A stretch of DNA of 64,000 bases from Bacillus sp. V59.32b (lineage in GTDB: Bacteria > Bacillota > Bacilli > Bacillales > DSM-1321), in contig NZ_QVTC01000014.1 of NCBI RefSeq assembly GCF_003429085.1, positions 1-64,000 on the forward strand, read 5' to 3'. Positions within the stretch are counted from its first letter, which is position 1. Every line of letters starts with the position of its first letter. Shown here one piece after another: positions 1-9,841 of this stretch. The notes under the pieces were generated by a model. The model worked only from the letters and a program-made list of their open reading frames with translations, made no database searches and had not been told where the DNA came from. Made by a program: the position numbers and the translations under genes.

Positions 1-83
1 CAGGGGCAGGCAACAAAAACTATATTCCGGCAACGAAAGTCCCTGTTCCGGCAACAAAAATGAAAAAAACTGCAACAAAATGA
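1..83 (+). CDS. 3' end of an upstream gene, probably pbpB (PBP2B) C-terminal tail
   Basis: In the third frame, positions 3-83 read as a low-complexity tail with PATK repeats (NYIPATKVPVPATKMKKTATK, last residues) ending in TGA at 81-83. The gene before spoVD in B. subtilis is pbpB, whose product also ends in a long low-complexity lysine-rich tail, so this is probably that end. The repeat continues past the stop in another frame, and one added A near 80 would extend the protein to a TGA at 119-121. The identity is inferred from gene order only, because too little sequence is visible. Confidence 0.35.
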   Translation, partial: GAGNKNYIPATKVPVPATKMKKTATK

Positions 84-121
84 AAATTCCGGCAACAAAA
101 ATCGGCCCGGCAACAGAATGA
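9..121 (+). repeat. degenerate tandem repeat, about 20-21 bp period, six units
   Basis: The core GGCAAC (once TGCAAC) recurs at about 9, 29, 50, 71, 91 and 109, usually within TTCCGGCAACAAAAATGA. The period of 20 or 21 bp is a multiple of seven codons where it is coding, giving a PATK-type heptad. The array touches the window edge, so its full length is unknown. Confidence 0.7.
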
Positions 122-287
122 AAATGCTCCTATAAACCTCATCAATCTACTTCAATCAGCAAAAAACTCGCTACAATATTGAATTTTCCGTTAAAAGACT
201 GCCAATCGCTGAGTTTTGTTACAAGGTTCTAGTTAGGTTCGGACGAGCATATAGTTAAACAAGCTGAAATGGAGGTAGGTGCTTTTT

Positions 288-2210
288 TTGCGCGTTTCTA
301 ATGTAACGGTCAGAAAGAGGCTGTTGATAGCGTTATTGGTAGGCTTGGGCATATTTCTTATCATTGATATCCGTCTGGGAATTGTTCAGCTTTATTTAGG
401 AGAATGGCTCACTGGACAAGCAAAGGAATCATGGAGCCGTGATATTCCGTTTGAGCCTCAGCGGGGAGAAATTCTTGACCGCAACGGCGTCCCGCTTGCC
501 ACGAATGTTTCCGCGCCGACTGTTTATGTCGTTCCCAGGCAAGTAGAAGATCCTGCCGAGACTGCCGGGAAGCTTGCCGGTATTCTGGACATGCCTAAAG
601 AAACGGCTTATAAAGAGATTACAAAAGGTGAGATGTATATCCGCCTTTCCAAAGGAAGAAAGATTTCTCATGAAAAAGCCAAAGAAATCAAGGCACTTGG
701 TTTAAAAGGCATATACATTGCCGAGGATTCCAAACGCCATTACCCTTTTGGAGCCTATCTGTCCCATGTTCTCGGCTTTGCCGGAGTGGACAACCAGGGG
801 CTTACAGGAATTGAGCTTTCCTATGATGAGGAATTAAAAGGGGAAAAGGGGTATGTTAAATTCTATTCAGACGCCAAGGGAAAGCGGATGGAAAACATGG
901 CGGATGATTACAAACCGCCGAAAAATGGCTTGAATCTAAATCTTACGATTGATAATAAAATTCAGACAATCATAGAAAGAGAGCTTGAAATCGCGGAGGA
1001 GATCTATAAACCGGATGGCATCGTTGCCATTGCCATGAACCCTAATAACGGGGAAATCCTCGCGATGTCAAGCAAGCCTTCTTTTGATCCGGCGAACTTC
1101 AGGAATGTACCGCAGGAAATCTATAACCGGAATTTACCGGTATGGAGCACCTATGAGCCTGGATCCACCTTTAAAATCATTACTTTGGCCGCTGCTCTTG
1201 AGGAAAAAAAGGTAAATTTGCTAGACGACCATTTCTATGATTCAGGGCATGTCAAGGTAGGAGGCTCCACGCTCCATTGCTGGAAAAGAGGCGGACATGG
1301 CTCGCAATCCTTTTTGGAAGTTGTCGAAAATTCCTGCAACCCGGGATTTGTGGAATTGGGCAATCGATTGGGGAAAGATACCCTTTTTAAATATATTAAA
1401 GATTTTGGTTTTGGACAAAAAACAGGCATCGACCTGCAAGGCGAAAGTACAGGAATCATGTTCAAAATGGATCGGGTCGGTCCAGTCGAGCAAGCAACGA
1501 CTGCTTTCGGACAAGGTGTTTCCGTTACTCCGATCCAGCAGGTCGCAGCCGTTTCCGCCGCGGTCAATGGAGGTACGCTATATACACCATTTGTCGCCAA
1601 GGAACTCGTTGATCCCGTAACGGGCGAAGTCGTCATGCGGAAAACACCGCAACCAAAAAGGAATGTCATTTCAGAAGAAACGTCAAAGCAAATCCGCGGC
1701 GCATTGGAATCTGTAGTTGCCAAAGGCAGTGGGCGGGGCGCTTTTGTTGAATCGTACCGTGTCGGAGGCAAAACAGGTACGGCTCAAAAAGCGCAGGGTG
1801 GCCGCTATTTGGAAAATAATCATATTGTCTCTTTCGTCGGCTTTGCCCCTGCTGATAAGCCGGAAATTGTCGTTTATGTAGCTGTAGATAATCCGAAAGG
1901 TGTCAGACAATTCGGAAGCACTGTTTCAGCACCGATTGTCGGTAAAATCATGGAAGATGCTTTGCGGGCGCTAAAAGTTCAGCCGCGGAAAGATCAGATA
2001 GAAAAAGAAAAAAAATACGGAGACCCGATTATGGTGGAAGTGCCTGAGCTTGTTGGGATGACCAGGAAAGATTTACAAACACAGCTGATCGATTTAAGGC
2101 TCGATGTCGCCGGACAGGGAGAGAAAGTGGTAAAACAGGCACCCGAACCGGGAGTGAAGGTAAAAGTAGGCTCAACTATAAGAATATATCTTGGCGAAAG
2201 CACAGAATAA
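288..2210 (+). CDS. spoVD: SpoVD, sporulation-specific class B penicillin-binding protein
   Basis: This class B penicillin-binding protein cross-links spore cortex peptidoglycan together with SpoVE. One N-terminal membrane segment (about residues 11-30) anchors the protein. A dimerisation domain is followed by the transpeptidase domain with the three penicillin-fold motifs S293-TFK, S349-CN and K495-TG, then a single C-terminal PASTA domain (about 580-638). The protein is 640 residues, the usual SpoVD length. I chose TTG at 288 over GTG at 279: GGAGGT at 271-276 is well spaced only from 288, and B. subtilis SpoVD also starts at the residues RVSNVTVRKR. In B. subtilis transcription is by sigma E; a CATATAGT stretch at 248 could be a -10 for it, without a convincing -35. 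Confidence 0.96.
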   Translation: MRVSNVTVRKRLLIALLVGLGIFLIIDIRLGIVQLYLGEWLTGQAKESWSRDIPFEPQRGEILDRNGVPLATNVSAPTVYVVPRQVEDPAETAGKLAGILDMPKETAYKEITKGEMYIRLSKGRKISHEKAKEIKALGLKGIYIAEDSKRHYPFGAYLSHVLGFAGVDNQGLTGIELSYDEELKGEKGYVKFYSDAKGKRMENMADDYKPPKNGLNLNLTIDNKIQTIIERELEIAEEIYKPDGIVAIAMNPNNGEILAMSSKPSFDPANFRNVPQEIYNRNLPVWSTYEPGSTFKIITLAAALEEKKVNLLDDHFYDSGHVKVGGSTLHCWKRGGHGSQSFLEVVENSCNPGFVELGNRLGKDTLFKYIKDFGFGQKTGIDLQGESTGIMFKMDRVGPVEQATTAFGQGVSVTPIQQVAAVSAAVNGGTLYTPFVAKELVDPVTGEVVMRKTPQPKRNVISEETSKQIRGALESVVAKGSGRGAFVESYRVGGKTGTAQKAQGGRYLENNHIVSFVGFAPADKPEIVVYVAVDNPKGVRQFGSTVSAPIVGKIMEDALRALKVQPRKDQIEKEKKYGDPIMVEVPELVGMTRKDLQTQLIDLRLDVAGQGEKVVKQAPEPGVKVKVGSTIRIYLGESTE

Positions 2211-2232
2211 GTATAAAATAATAAATGGCAGA

Positions 2233-2265
2233 AAAGCGGCTGGATACTTTCAGCCGCTTTCTTTA
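2233..2265 (+). terminator. terminator-like hairpin between spoVD and murE
   Basis: AAAGCGGCTG (2233-2242) pairs perfectly with CAGCCGCTTT (2251-2260) across an 8-nt loop. The T-tract is interrupted by C, so it may only partly terminate and allow read-through into murE. Confidence 0.65.
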
Positions 2266-2317
2266 CTGAATGAAAAATTACGAATGCCTCAAGTCAGGCT
2301 TGAGAGGAATGGAAAAA

Positions 2318-3781
2318 ATGAAGCTTCACACTTTACTTTCTTACTTGCACTCATTCTCCGAATATACAGGAGACAACCCGGATATCACATCCATCGAACA
2401 TGATAATCGACAAGTGAAAGAAGGAAGTTTATTTATTTGCATCAAGGGCTACACAGTAGACGGCCATGATTATGCCGCCCGCGCTGTCAAAGGAGGCGCT
2501 GTCGCCGTCTTGGCTGAAAGGGAGATGTCTCTGTCGGTGCCGGTAATCGTCGTGAAGGATACACAACGGGCGATGGCTGTGCTTGCGGATGCCTTATACG
2601 GCCATCCGACCCAAAAGCTCCGACTGATCGGGATAACGGGAACGAACGGCAAAACGACAACAAGTCATTTACTAGAAAAAATCTTTCATGACGCCAACCA
2701 AAAAACCGGATTGATCGGTACGATGTATACAAAAGTGGGAGAGAAAATCTACAATACGCGGAACACGACCCCGGACAGTGCAACGCTACAGAAGGTCTTT
2801 CATGAAATGGAAGAAAGCAGTGTGGAAACGGCGATTATGGAGGTCTCGTCACATGCCCTTGAACTTGGAAGGATACATGGATGCGATTTTAACATTGCCG
2901 TGTTTACGAATCTTACCCAGGACCATCTGGACTTCCACGGAACGATGGAACGCTATAAGTATGCGAAGTCCTTGTTTTTTTCCCAGCTTGGCAATGTCTT
3001 TATCGAAGGAAATCCGAAATTTGCCGTATTAAACGCCGATGACGAAGCGACTGAGGATTACAAAAAATGGACCGCAGCTCACGTGTTGACATACGGGATT
3101 GATAAGGACGCAGATATTAGGGCCAAAAACATCAACATTACATCCAAGGGTACCGAATTTTTGCTTGTGACCCCTCAGGCAACAAGAAAGGTTACATTAA
3201 AGCTCGTTGGGAAATTCAGCGTTTATAACGTATTGGCTGCACTGGGAGCTGCGATGTGCGCGGGAGTTGGCCTCGATCAAATACTTGCTTCGATCGAAGA
3301 GGTTGAAGGAGTGTCGGGAAGGTTTGAACTTGTCCAAGCCGGACAGGATTTTTCGGTCATTGTTGATTATGCCCATACCCCTGACAGCCTTGAAAATGTG
3401 TTGAAGACGGTTGGAGAATTTGCCGAGAAGAGGATCTTTGTGATTATCGGCTGTGGTGGGGACCGCGATAAAACAAAACGGCCGATCATGGCGAAAATAG
3501 CCTGTGATTTGGCGACGGACCCCATTTTCACTTCAGATAACCCACGAAGCGAAGACCCGCACGAGATTCTTCGGGACATGGAAAAAGGAATCGAAGGCAA
3601 ATCCTATATGGTTATCCCAGACAGAAAAGAAGCGATACAATTTGCTGTTTCAAAAGCAAAGGCGGGGGATGTAATCGTCATTGCCGGTAAGGGTCATGAA
3701 ACCTATCAACTCATCGGCACTGAGGTTCTCGATTTTGATGATAGAATGGAAGCAAAAGCAGCGATTGCAGCCAATAAATAA
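2318..3781 (+). CDS. murE: MurE, UDP-MurNAc-tripeptide synthetase (meso-diaminopimelate adding)
   Basis: MurE adds the third residue of the peptidoglycan stem peptide to UDP-MurNAc-L-Ala-D-Glu in the cytoplasm, using ATP. The Mur ligase P-loop GTNGKTTTS lies near residues 107-115, and the DNPR signature near 407-410 predicts meso-diaminopimelate rather than lysine as substrate. Length is 487 residues. The open frame extends upstream to 2270, but ATG 2318 is preceded by GAGAGG (2302-2307) at proper spacing and gives the [10 protein letters not shown] start typical of the family. murE sits between spoVD and mraY as in B. subtilis, behind a weak hairpin. Confidence 0.96.
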   Translation: MKLHTLLSYLHSFSEYTGDNPDITSIEHDNRQVKEGSLFICIKGYTVDGHDYAARAVKGGAVAVLAEREMSLSVPVIVVKDTQRAMAVLADALYGHPTQKLRLIGITGTNGKTTTSHLLEKIFHDANQKTGLIGTMYTKVGEKIYNTRNTTPDSATLQKVFHEMEESSVETAIMEVSSHALELGRIHGCDFNIAVFTNLTQDHLDFHGTMERYKYAKSLFFSQLGNVFIEGNPKFAVLNADDEATEDYKKWTAAHVLTYGIDKDADIRAKNINITSKGTEFLLVTPQATRKVTLKLVGKFSVYNVLAALGAAMCAGVGLDQILASIEEVEGVSGRFELVQAGQDFSVIVDYAHTPDSLENVLKTVGEFAEKRIFVIIGCGGDRDKTKRPIMAKIACDLATDPIFTSDNPRSEDPHEILRDMEKGIEGKSYMVIPDRKEAIQFAVSKAKAGDVIVIAGKGHETYQLIGTEVLDFDDRMEAKAAIAANK

Positions 3782-3818
3782 TTTATGAACAATTGAAAGA
3801 AAGCGGCGAGTGTCAAGA

Positions 3819-3938
3819 ATGATTATCAATAAATCTAACAATTGCATTCTGAAAAAAACAACGATAACATATCATGAAAGTGATGAAATACACATGAATA
3901 TTATGAATAGCTTAATTGCGTCAGGAATGAGGGAGTAA
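3819..3938 (+). CDS. possible 39-codon small ORF in the murE-mraY gap
   Basis: An ATG at 3819 opens a 39-codon frame (start MIINKSNNCILKKTT, end NSLIASGMRE) that fills most of the 160-nt gap and stops at 3936-3938, three bases before the mraY ATG. The upstream purine stretch is a poor ribosome binding site. I recognise no family. It could be a leader peptide coupled to mraY or a chance frame. Confidence 0.25.
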   Translation: MIINKSNNCILKKTTITYHESDEIHMNIMNSLIASGMRE

Positions 3939-3941
3939 GGC

Positions 3942-4919
3942 ATGTTGGAGCAGGTGATTTTTTATACAATACTAATGGGGTTTCTAATAACGGTTCTTCT
4001 CTCTCCTATATTTATCCCGTTTCTAAGAAGACTGAAATTTGGGCAAAGCATTCGCGAGGAAGGCCCTGAATCACATCAAAAGAAGACCGGTACACCGACA
4101 ATGGGTGGCATTGTCATCCTCTTGTCCATCACATTGGCGACATTGGTCATGACTTTTAAGTTTTCGGAGCCATCCGTGAAAACCTATCTTCTTCTCTTTG
4201 TCACACTCGGTTTCGGATGCCTCGGATTTCTTGATGATTTTATCAAAGTGGTCATGAAAAGAAACCTGGGCTTGACTTCGCGCCAGAAGTTAATCGGCCA
4301 GATTATCATAGCGGTCATTTTTTATTTTGTTTACAGACAAACGGATGATTTCGTGCCGAATATTTCGATTCCAGGAACCGATTTGTCGTTAAATGTCGGT
4401 TGGTTCTATGTGCTTGTGATCATTTTTTGGCTTGTCGGTTTTTCGAATGCCGTAAATCTGACGGATGGGTTGGACGGGCTTGTTTCAGGGACAGCGGCTA
4501 TCGCGTTTGGTGCGTATGCGGTGCTTGCCTGGAACCAGTCGCAATATGACGTAGCCATCTTTTCAGTTGCAGTCGTGGGAGCGGTGCTTGGCTTTTTAGT
4601 TTTTAATGCCCATCCTGCAAAGGTATTTATGGGGGATACAGGCTCGCTTGCGCTCGGAGGGGCAATCGCAACGATTGCTTTACTAACAAAACTTGAGCTT
4701 ATGCTTGTCATCATCGGGCTTGTGTTTGTCATCGAAACGCTGTCCGTCATCCTGCAAGTCGCTTCTTTCAAATTAAGAGGAAAGCGGATTTTCAAGATGA
4801 GTCCTTTGCATCATCATTATGAGCTTGTCGGCTGGTCTGAATGGAGAGTGGTCGTGACCTTTTGGTTTGTAGGCCTGCTTGCGGCAATACTCGGAATCTA
4901 CTTAGAGGTGTGGTTATAA
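3942..4919 (+). CDS. mraY: MraY, phospho-MurNAc-pentapeptide transferase
   Basis: MraY transfers phospho-MurNAc-pentapeptide from UDP to undecaprenyl phosphate, forming lipid I at the inner face of the membrane. The 325-residue protein has about ten hydrophobic segments and the family signatures: DDFIKV after the fourth segment, [24 protein letters not shown], and the HHHYE histidine cluster near the C terminus. Start ATG 3942 follows a GAGGGAG site. The stop codon directly abuts the murD TTG, so the two are very likely translated together. Confidence 0.97.
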   Translation: MLEQVIFYTILMGFLITVLLSPIFIPFLRRLKFGQSIREEGPESHQKKTGTPTMGGIVILLSITLATLVMTFKFSEPSVKTYLLLFVTLGFGCLGFLDDFIKVVMKRNLGLTSRQKLIGQIIIAVIFYFVYRQTDDFVPNISIPGTDLSLNVGWFYVLVIIFWLVGFSNAVNLTDGLDGLVSGTAAIAFGAYAVLAWNQSQYDVAIFSVAVVGAVLGFLVFNAHPAKVFMGDTGSLALGGAIATIALLTKLELMLVIIGLVFVIETLSVILQVASFKLRGKRIFKMSPLHHHYELVGWSEWRVVVTFWFVGLLAAILGIYLEVWL

Positions 4920-6272
4920 TTGAAACAGACTGATAAATATTTAAGAAAAAAAATACTCGTTTTGGGATTGGCAAAAAGCGGTGTCACGGCAGCTTCACTT
5001 TTGCATAAGCTCGGCGCCTTTGTCACTGTGAATGATATGAAGCCTCTTTCTGAAAATCCAGAGGCCCAAGGATTGCTTGAACAGGGCATTAAAGTCATAT
5101 GCGGAAGCCATCCTATTGAACTGCTCGATGAGGGCTTCGAATTAATCGTAAAAAACCCCGGCATTCCCTATACAAACCCACTTGTTAAAGGAGCGATGGA
5201 GAAGGGGATCACCGTTATTACTGAGGTGGAGCTTGCCTATCAAATCAGCGAGGCGCCCTTCGTCGGAATTACCGGCACGAACGGAAAAACAACGACGACG
5301 ACTTTGATTTATGAAATGTTAAAAGAGGGAGGAAAGCTGCCGCTAATCGCCGGTAACATAGGCACGGTCGCTTCCGGTGTGGCAGAGGAGGCTGAGGCGG
5401 AAAATACGATCGTAATCGAGCTTTCTTCCTTCCAGCTTATGGGCATAGAAGAATTCCAGCCGGAAATTGCCGTGATGACAAATTTATTTGACGCTCACCT
5501 TGACTATCATAGTTCGAAGGATGAATATGCCGGGGCGAAGGAGAATATAACCAAAAATCAGACAGACAAGCAGTTTTTTGTCTATAATGGCGACCAGAAA
5601 GAAGTTTCCGGAATGGCCGAACGCTCGAACGCCCAATTAGTACCATTTTCAGCTAGTAAAAAATACGAAAATGGAGCCTATGCAGATGATGGCTTTCTTT
5701 TCTTCCAGGGCGAAAAAATCGCCCGGATATCCGACATCGTCCTGCCTGGGAAGCATAACTTAGAAAATATTTTGGCTGCACTATCTGTCAGTAAGCTAAA
5801 GGGAGTATCCAATGACGCGATTCAAAAAGTGTTAAGCAGCTTCCGCGGCGTTACCCATCGGACACAATATGTGGCTACGATTGATAATCGAAAATTTTAT
5901 AACGATTCAAAGGCAACGAACATTTTAGCGGCGTCGATGGCTCTCTCTTCTTTTAGTGAGCCGATCATCCTCCTTGCAGGGGGACTCGACCGCGGCAATG
6001 AGTTTGATGATTTAAAGCCTTATCTAAAAAATGTCAGGGCGCTTGTCACTTTTGGACAAACAGCCGAAAAATTAGAACGTGTAGCAAAAGAATCGGGAAT
6101 AACAAATATAAAACGTGTCGATAATGTAGAAAGTGCTGTACCGGCTGCTTTCGAATTGTCTGAAGATGGCGACTGTATTCTCCTCTCCCCGGCTTGTGCA
6201 AGCTGGGACCAGTATAAAAGTTTTGAAATCAGAGGGGACATGTTTATGGCAGCGGTGCATAAACTGAAATAA
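4920..6272 (+). CDS. murD: MurD, UDP-MurNAc-L-alanine:D-glutamate ligase
   Basis: MurD adds D-glutamate to UDP-MurNAc-L-alanine. The sequence shows the N-terminal UDP-binding fold ([13 protein letters not shown]), the Mur ligase ATP site GTNGKTTTT near residues 118-126, and the C-terminal [13 protein letters not shown] and [11 protein letters not shown] motifs. Length is 450 residues, as in Bacillus. The start is TTG directly after the mraY stop (TAA-TTG), with the binding site inside the end of mraY. A strong terminator follows at 6332. Confidence 0.97.
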   Translation: MKQTDKYLRKKILVLGLAKSGVTAASLLHKLGAFVTVNDMKPLSENPEAQGLLEQGIKVICGSHPIELLDEGFELIVKNPGIPYTNPLVKGAMEKGITVITEVELAYQISEAPFVGITGTNGKTTTTTLIYEMLKEGGKLPLIAGNIGTVASGVAEEAEAENTIVIELSSFQLMGIEEFQPEIAVMTNLFDAHLDYHSSKDEYAGAKENITKNQTDKQFFVYNGDQKEVSGMAERSNAQLVPFSASKKYENGAYADDGFLFFQGEKIARISDIVLPGKHNLENILAALSVSKLKGVSNDAIQKVLSSFRGVTHRTQYVATIDNRKFYNDSKATNILAASMALSSFSEPIILLAGGLDRGNEFDDLKPYLKNVRALVTFGQTAEKLERVAKESGITNIKRVDNVESAVPAAFELSEDGDCILLSPACASWDQYKSFEIRGDMFMAAVHKLK

Positions 6273-6331
6273 GGGCTTGCCCATCGAGCTTTGCATAAGG
6301 AAGAACTTTTCTTCCATCTTCGACACCTCAG

Positions 6332-6366
6332 AAAAAAAGCGATAAGAAGGTTTATCGCTTTTTTTT
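6332..6366 (+). terminator. strong intrinsic terminator after murD
   Basis: AAAAAAGCGATAA pairs with TTATCGCTTTTTT around a short loop and runs into eight T. It looks bidirectional. A smaller hairpin (GGAAGAA...TTCTTCC, about 6299-6315) precedes it. Confidence 0.85.
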
Positions 6367-6431
6367 CGCAGGTACGGACTCTTAGGTCCGAGGCTCATAC
6401 GGCTCTAATATCTTGCTAGAGGTGTATTTCT

Positions 6432-7532
6432 GTGCCATTAAAAAAATCCCATCCCGATCTGATCCTGATTATTGTCACATTAACGCTGCTGTCTATTGGA
6501 CTGATCATGGTGTACAGTGCCAGTGCTATATGGGCAGATTATAAATTCAGTGATTCCTTCTTTTTTGCAAAAAGGCAAATGCTTTTTGCAGGTGTCGGGA
6601 TTGCTGCAATGTTTTTTATTATGAATATCGATTATTGGACATGGAGAACGTGGGCAAAGGTTTTAGTTATTGTCTGTTTTATCCTGCTGGTGGCTGTATT
6701 GATTCCCGGTATCGGTTTGGAACGGAATGGATCGCGAAGCTGGATTGGGGTAGGGGCATTTTCGATTCAGCCCTCTGAGTTCATGAAAATTGCGATGATT
6801 GTGTTCCTTGCAAAATATCTTTCAGAGCGCCAAAAACTGATTACCTCTTTCAAGAAAGGCCTGCTGCCTTCGCTATCGCTTGTTTTTCTGGCGTTCGGCA
6901 TGATCATGCTTCAGCCTGATTTAGGGACAGGGACGGTTATGGTCGGCACCTGCATCGTGATGATTTTTATATCCGGTGCCCGGATTTGGCACTTTGCGGG
7001 ACTTGGGCTTTTAGGGGTAGCCGGTTTTGTAGGATTGATTCTCTCTGCGCCTTACCGGATCCAGCGGATTACCTCGTTCCTTGACCCTTGGCAGGATCCG
7101 CAGAACAGTGGGTTCCAAATCATTCAATCACTATTCGCGATCGGTCCCGGAGGCCTGTTTGGACTAGGACTTGGCCAAAGCAGGCAGAAGTTTTTCTACC
7201 TGCCTGAACCGCAGACAGATTTCATATTTGCGATTTTATCCGAGGAGCTTGGATTTATTGGCGGCTCACTTGTAATCTTGTTGTTTGCATTGCTTTTATG
7301 GCGAGGAATCCGGATTGCTTTAGGTGCACCTGATTTGTACGGGAGTTTCCTGGCGGTGGGGATCATTGCAATGGTTGCGATTCAAGTGATGATTAATATC
7401 GGGGTCGTCACAGGACTGATGCCTGTTACCGGAATCACCCTTCCCTTTTTAAGCTACGGCGGATCGTCCTTGACGCTCATGCTCATGGCAATAGGGGTGT
7501 TATTGAATATAAGCAGGTATTCAAGATTTTAA
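6432..7532 (+). CDS. spoVE: SpoVE, SEDS-family peptidoglycan polymerase for the spore cortex
   Basis: This SEDS glycosyltransferase of the FtsW/RodA/SpoVE family polymerises lipid II and pairs with the class B PBP SpoVD. It has ten predicted membrane segments and strongly conserved blocks MVYSASA, RNGSRSWIGVGAFSIQPSEFMK, GTGTVMVGTC, and PFLSYGGSS near the C terminus. Its 366 residues equal B. subtilis SpoVE, and identity is clearly to SpoVE rather than FtsW. The start is GTG 6432 after AGAGGTG. A terminator on each side makes it a separate transcription unit, and sigma E control is expected from the family. Confidence 0.94.
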   Translation: MPLKKSHPDLILIIVTLTLLSIGLIMVYSASAIWADYKFSDSFFFAKRQMLFAGVGIAAMFFIMNIDYWTWRTWAKVLVIVCFILLVAVLIPGIGLERNGSRSWIGVGAFSIQPSEFMKIAMIVFLAKYLSERQKLITSFKKGLLPSLSLVFLAFGMIMLQPDLGTGTVMVGTCIVMIFISGARIWHFAGLGLLGVAGFVGLILSAPYRIQRITSFLDPWQDPQNSGFQIIQSLFAIGPGGLFGLGLGQSRQKFFYLPEPQTDFIFAILSEELGFIGGSLVILLFALLLWRGIRIALGAPDLYGSFLAVGIIAMVAIQVMINIGVVTGLMPVTGITLPFLSYGGSSLTLMLMAIGVLLNISRYSRF

Positions 7533-7543
7533 GATACGTCGGC

Positions 7544-7573
7544 AAACTCCTCTACTTGATAGAGGAGTTTTTT
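7544..7573 (+). terminator. intrinsic terminator after spoVE
   Basis: AAACTCCTCTA (7544-7554) pairs with TAGAGGAGTTT (7560-7570), 5-nt loop, followed by T residues. Confidence 0.88.
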
Positions 7574-7616
7574 ATCAATTTTCCAAAATCCTTTCATCAG
7601 AAAAGCGAAGTAATGG

Positions 7617-7645
7617 TTGGCATTGCCCGTTGTTTAGACTATAGT
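7617..7645 (+). promoter_or_regulatory. sigma-A promoter for murG
   Basis: TTGGCA (7617-7622), 17-nt spacer, TATAGT (7640-7645). It lies after the spoVE terminator and gives murG a vegetative start separate from the sporulation gene upstream. Confidence 0.7.
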
Positions 7646-7654
7646 ATATAGAGG

Positions 7655-7690
7655 GTAAAGCGTCACAGGGCTTTACTTTTTTCTCTTTTT
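7655..7690 (+). terminator. start-proximal terminator-like hairpin in the murG leader
   Basis: GTAAAGC (7655-7661) pairs with GCTTTAC (7670-7676) and is followed by TTTTTTCTCTTTTT. It begins within about ten bases of the predicted transcription start, so it could act as an attenuator in the murG leader. Confidence 0.5.
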
Positions 7691-7718
7691 ATACAGAACG
7701 ATGTTGGGGTGACTAAAC

Positions 7719-8816
7719 ATGAAGATTGTTGTTAGCGGCGGAGGCACAGGAGGACATATTTATCCGGCTCTCGCGCTCATACGGGAAATCAAAAATAAGG
7801 ATAAAAACAGTTCATTCCTATATATTGGTACAGAAAACGGCCTCGAGAAGGATATTGTTACTAGAGAAAAAATCCCGTTTAAATCCATACATATTACCGG
7901 TTTCAAACGTAAACTGTCTTTCGAAAACGTGAAAACGGTCACGAGATTTCTTAAGGGTGTTCGTGACAGTAAAAAAATGCTGAAGGAATTTAAGGCTGAT
8001 GTTGTCATTGGAACAGGGGGATACGTCTGCGGACCTGTCGTTTATGCTGCGGCAAAACTCGGCATTCCATGCATCGTCCATGAACAGAACAGCATACCTG
8101 GACTGACTAATAAATTTTTGAGCAGATATGTTGATAAGGTAGCGATTTGTTTTGAAGAAGCAAAGCAATTTTTCCCGGAAAATAAGACCGTCCTGACAGG
8201 AAATCCTCGCGCGTCAGAGATGCTCCATTTCGAAGGCAAAACAGGATTAAAAAAGCTCGGCTTAAATCCATCGATTCCCACGGTGTTAATCTTTGGGGGA
8301 AGCCGCGGTGCGAGGCCGATTAATGAAGCCGTCTTAAAGGTTATGTCAGAGCTTAGAGGGAAAACGTATCAGGTTTTGTATGTGACTGGTGAGGTTCACT
8401 TTGATCAGATCTCAAGGGAAATTCAACTGATTGGAAACCCGGAAAATGTGATGATTAAGCCATATTTGAGTAATATGCCGGAAATTTTATCGGGAGTTGA
8501 TTTAGCGGTAACCCGCGCGGGCGCGACGACACTTGCCGAACTGACGGTGCTCGGGATACCAAGTATTTTAATTCCGAGTCCGTATGTGACGAATAATCAT
8601 CAGGAAAAGAACGCCCGCTCCCTAAGCGACCACGGCGCAGCAGAGCTTGTACTCGAAAAGGAACTGACCGGCTGCAAGCTGATCAGCACGATCGATTCCA
8701 TCATAACTGACAAGAAGAAGCTTGAATCGATGAAACAGGCAGCAAAAGACCTCGGTCTGCCGGATGCAGCTGACAGGCTGTATCAAGTGATCACGGACAT
8801 TTCTAAAAAGAACTGA
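7719..8816 (+). CDS. murG: MurG, lipid II-forming GlcNAc transferase
   Basis: MurG transfers GlcNAc from UDP-GlcNAc to lipid I to give lipid II, as a peripheral protein on the inner membrane face. It is a GT-B glycosyltransferase of 365 residues: the N-terminal [13 protein letters not shown] loop, the [12 protein letters not shown] motif in the acceptor half, and the C-terminal donor-binding [11 protein letters not shown]-type region (here [15 protein letters not shown]) with [11 protein letters not shown] 7719 follows GGGGTG. The gene has its own promoter and a structured leader, and murB follows after 62 nt. Confidence 0.97.
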   Translation: MKIVVSGGGTGGHIYPALALIREIKNKDKNSSFLYIGTENGLEKDIVTREKIPFKSIHITGFKRKLSFENVKTVTRFLKGVRDSKKMLKEFKADVVIGTGGYVCGPVVYAAAKLGIPCIVHEQNSIPGLTNKFLSRYVDKVAICFEEAKQFFPENKTVLTGNPRASEMLHFEGKTGLKKLGLNPSIPTVLIFGGSRGARPINEAVLKVMSELRGKTYQVLYVTGEVHFDQISREIQLIGNPENVMIKPYLSNMPEILSGVDLAVTRAGATTLAELTVLGIPSILIPSPYVTNNHQEKNARSLSDHGAAELVLEKELTGCKLISTIDSIITDKKKLESMKQAAKDLGLPDAADRLYQVITDISKKN

Positions 8817-8878
8817 TCCATAGTGAAAGCATACAATGTAAGGAACATTTTATTCAGTCATATAATGGGAGGATTATC

Positions 8879-9787
8879 ATGAAAGAGGCAGTTGAAAAAC
8901 TGAAGAACTTACAGGTAGGAAGAGTACTTGAAGATGAAGCACTCGCCAACCATACAACGATGAAAATTGGAGGACCGGCTGATCTTTTCATTGAGCCATC
9001 CTCGATTGAAAATCTTGAGAAAACAATGGATATTCTTAAGGAATTTGAGCTTAAGTGGACGGTTATTGGGAGAGGCTCCAATCTTCTTGTATCAGACATG
9101 GGGATTGAAGGGGCCGTCATTAAGCTTGGAAAAGGTCTGGATGATCTTGAGATAAATGACACGGAGATAACAGTCGGAGCTGGATTCTCCCTCGTAAGCT
9201 TGTCTGTACAAATCAGTAAAAAAGGACTGGCGGGACTTGAGTTCGCGAGCGGTATCCCGGGATCGGTTGGCGGTGCCGTTTATATGAATGCAGGTGCCCA
9301 CGGCTCCGATATCTCCAATATATTAAAAAAAGCTTATGTTTTATTTGAAGACGGAAGCCTAGAATGGTTGACAAAAGAGGAAATGGAGTTTTCCTACCGA
9401 ACTTCGGTCCTACAGAAAAAACGGCCAGGAATTGTGGTCGTTGCCGTTTTCGGCTTACATTCCGGCAATCGCGAAGAAATTGTCGAGAGAATGCAGAACA
9501 ACAAGAACTACCGTAAAGAAACCCAGCCATACAATCTTCCGTGTGCAGGAAGCATTTTTAGAAATCCGCTGCCAAATCATGCGGGCAAGCTCGTTCAGGA
9601 AGCCGGGTTAAGGGGGCATTCCATCGGAGGGGCGAAGATTTCCGAAATGCATGGAAACTTTATTGTTAACGCAGGAAACGGCAGGGCGGAAGATGTCTTG
9701 GCTTTAATACAGCATGTGAAGGATACCGTATATGATAAATACGGCGTCGAAATGGAAACTGAAGTTGAAATTATTGGACGGAAATAG
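8879..9787 (+). CDS. murB: MurB, UDP-N-acetylenolpyruvoylglucosamine reductase
   Basis: MurB is the FAD enzyme that reduces UDP-GlcNAc-enolpyruvate to UDP-MurNAc using NADPH. The 302-residue type II form shows the FAD-binding stretch [12 protein letters not shown] and [18 protein letters not shown], the YRTS motif, the catalytic serine in CAGSIFRNP, and the C-terminal [23 protein letters not shown] block with its glutamates. ATG 8879 has the strong site GGGAGG. A separate promoter and leader follow before divIB, so murG-murB may form one unit. Confidence 0.97.
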   Translation: MKEAVEKLKNLQVGRVLEDEALANHTTMKIGGPADLFIEPSSIENLEKTMDILKEFELKWTVIGRGSNLLVSDMGIEGAVIKLGKGLDDLEINDTEITVGAGFSLVSLSVQISKKGLAGLEFASGIPGSVGGAVYMNAGAHGSDISNILKKAYVLFEDGSLEWLTKEEMEFSYRTSVLQKKRPGIVVVAVFGLHSGNREEIVERMQNNKNYRKETQPYNLPCAGSIFRNPLPNHAGKLVQEAGLRGHSIGGAKISEMHGNFIVNAGNGRAEDVLALIQHVKDTVYDKYGVEMETEVEIIGRK

Positions 9788-9818
9788 CCAGTAACCGTAC
9801 TTATGGATCCGAATTTTT

Positions 9819-9826
9819 GATATAAT
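9819..9826 (+). promoter_or_regulatory. extended -10 promoter before divIB
   Basis: TGATATAAT matches the extended -10 pattern TGn-TATAAT perfectly. No good -35 is present, which is normal for this class. Confidence 0.6.
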
Positions 9827-9841
9827 ATCCTGGAAAAGATT

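Noticed and set aside
1-121. Possible CRISPR array from regularly spaced repeats
   Set aside because: Units are contiguous at 20-21 bp with no unique spacers, and they read as a protein heptad repeat.
1235-1771. Long antisense frame across spoVD
   Set aside because: Shadow of the conserved transpeptidase coding sequence, with no start signal and no recognisable domain.
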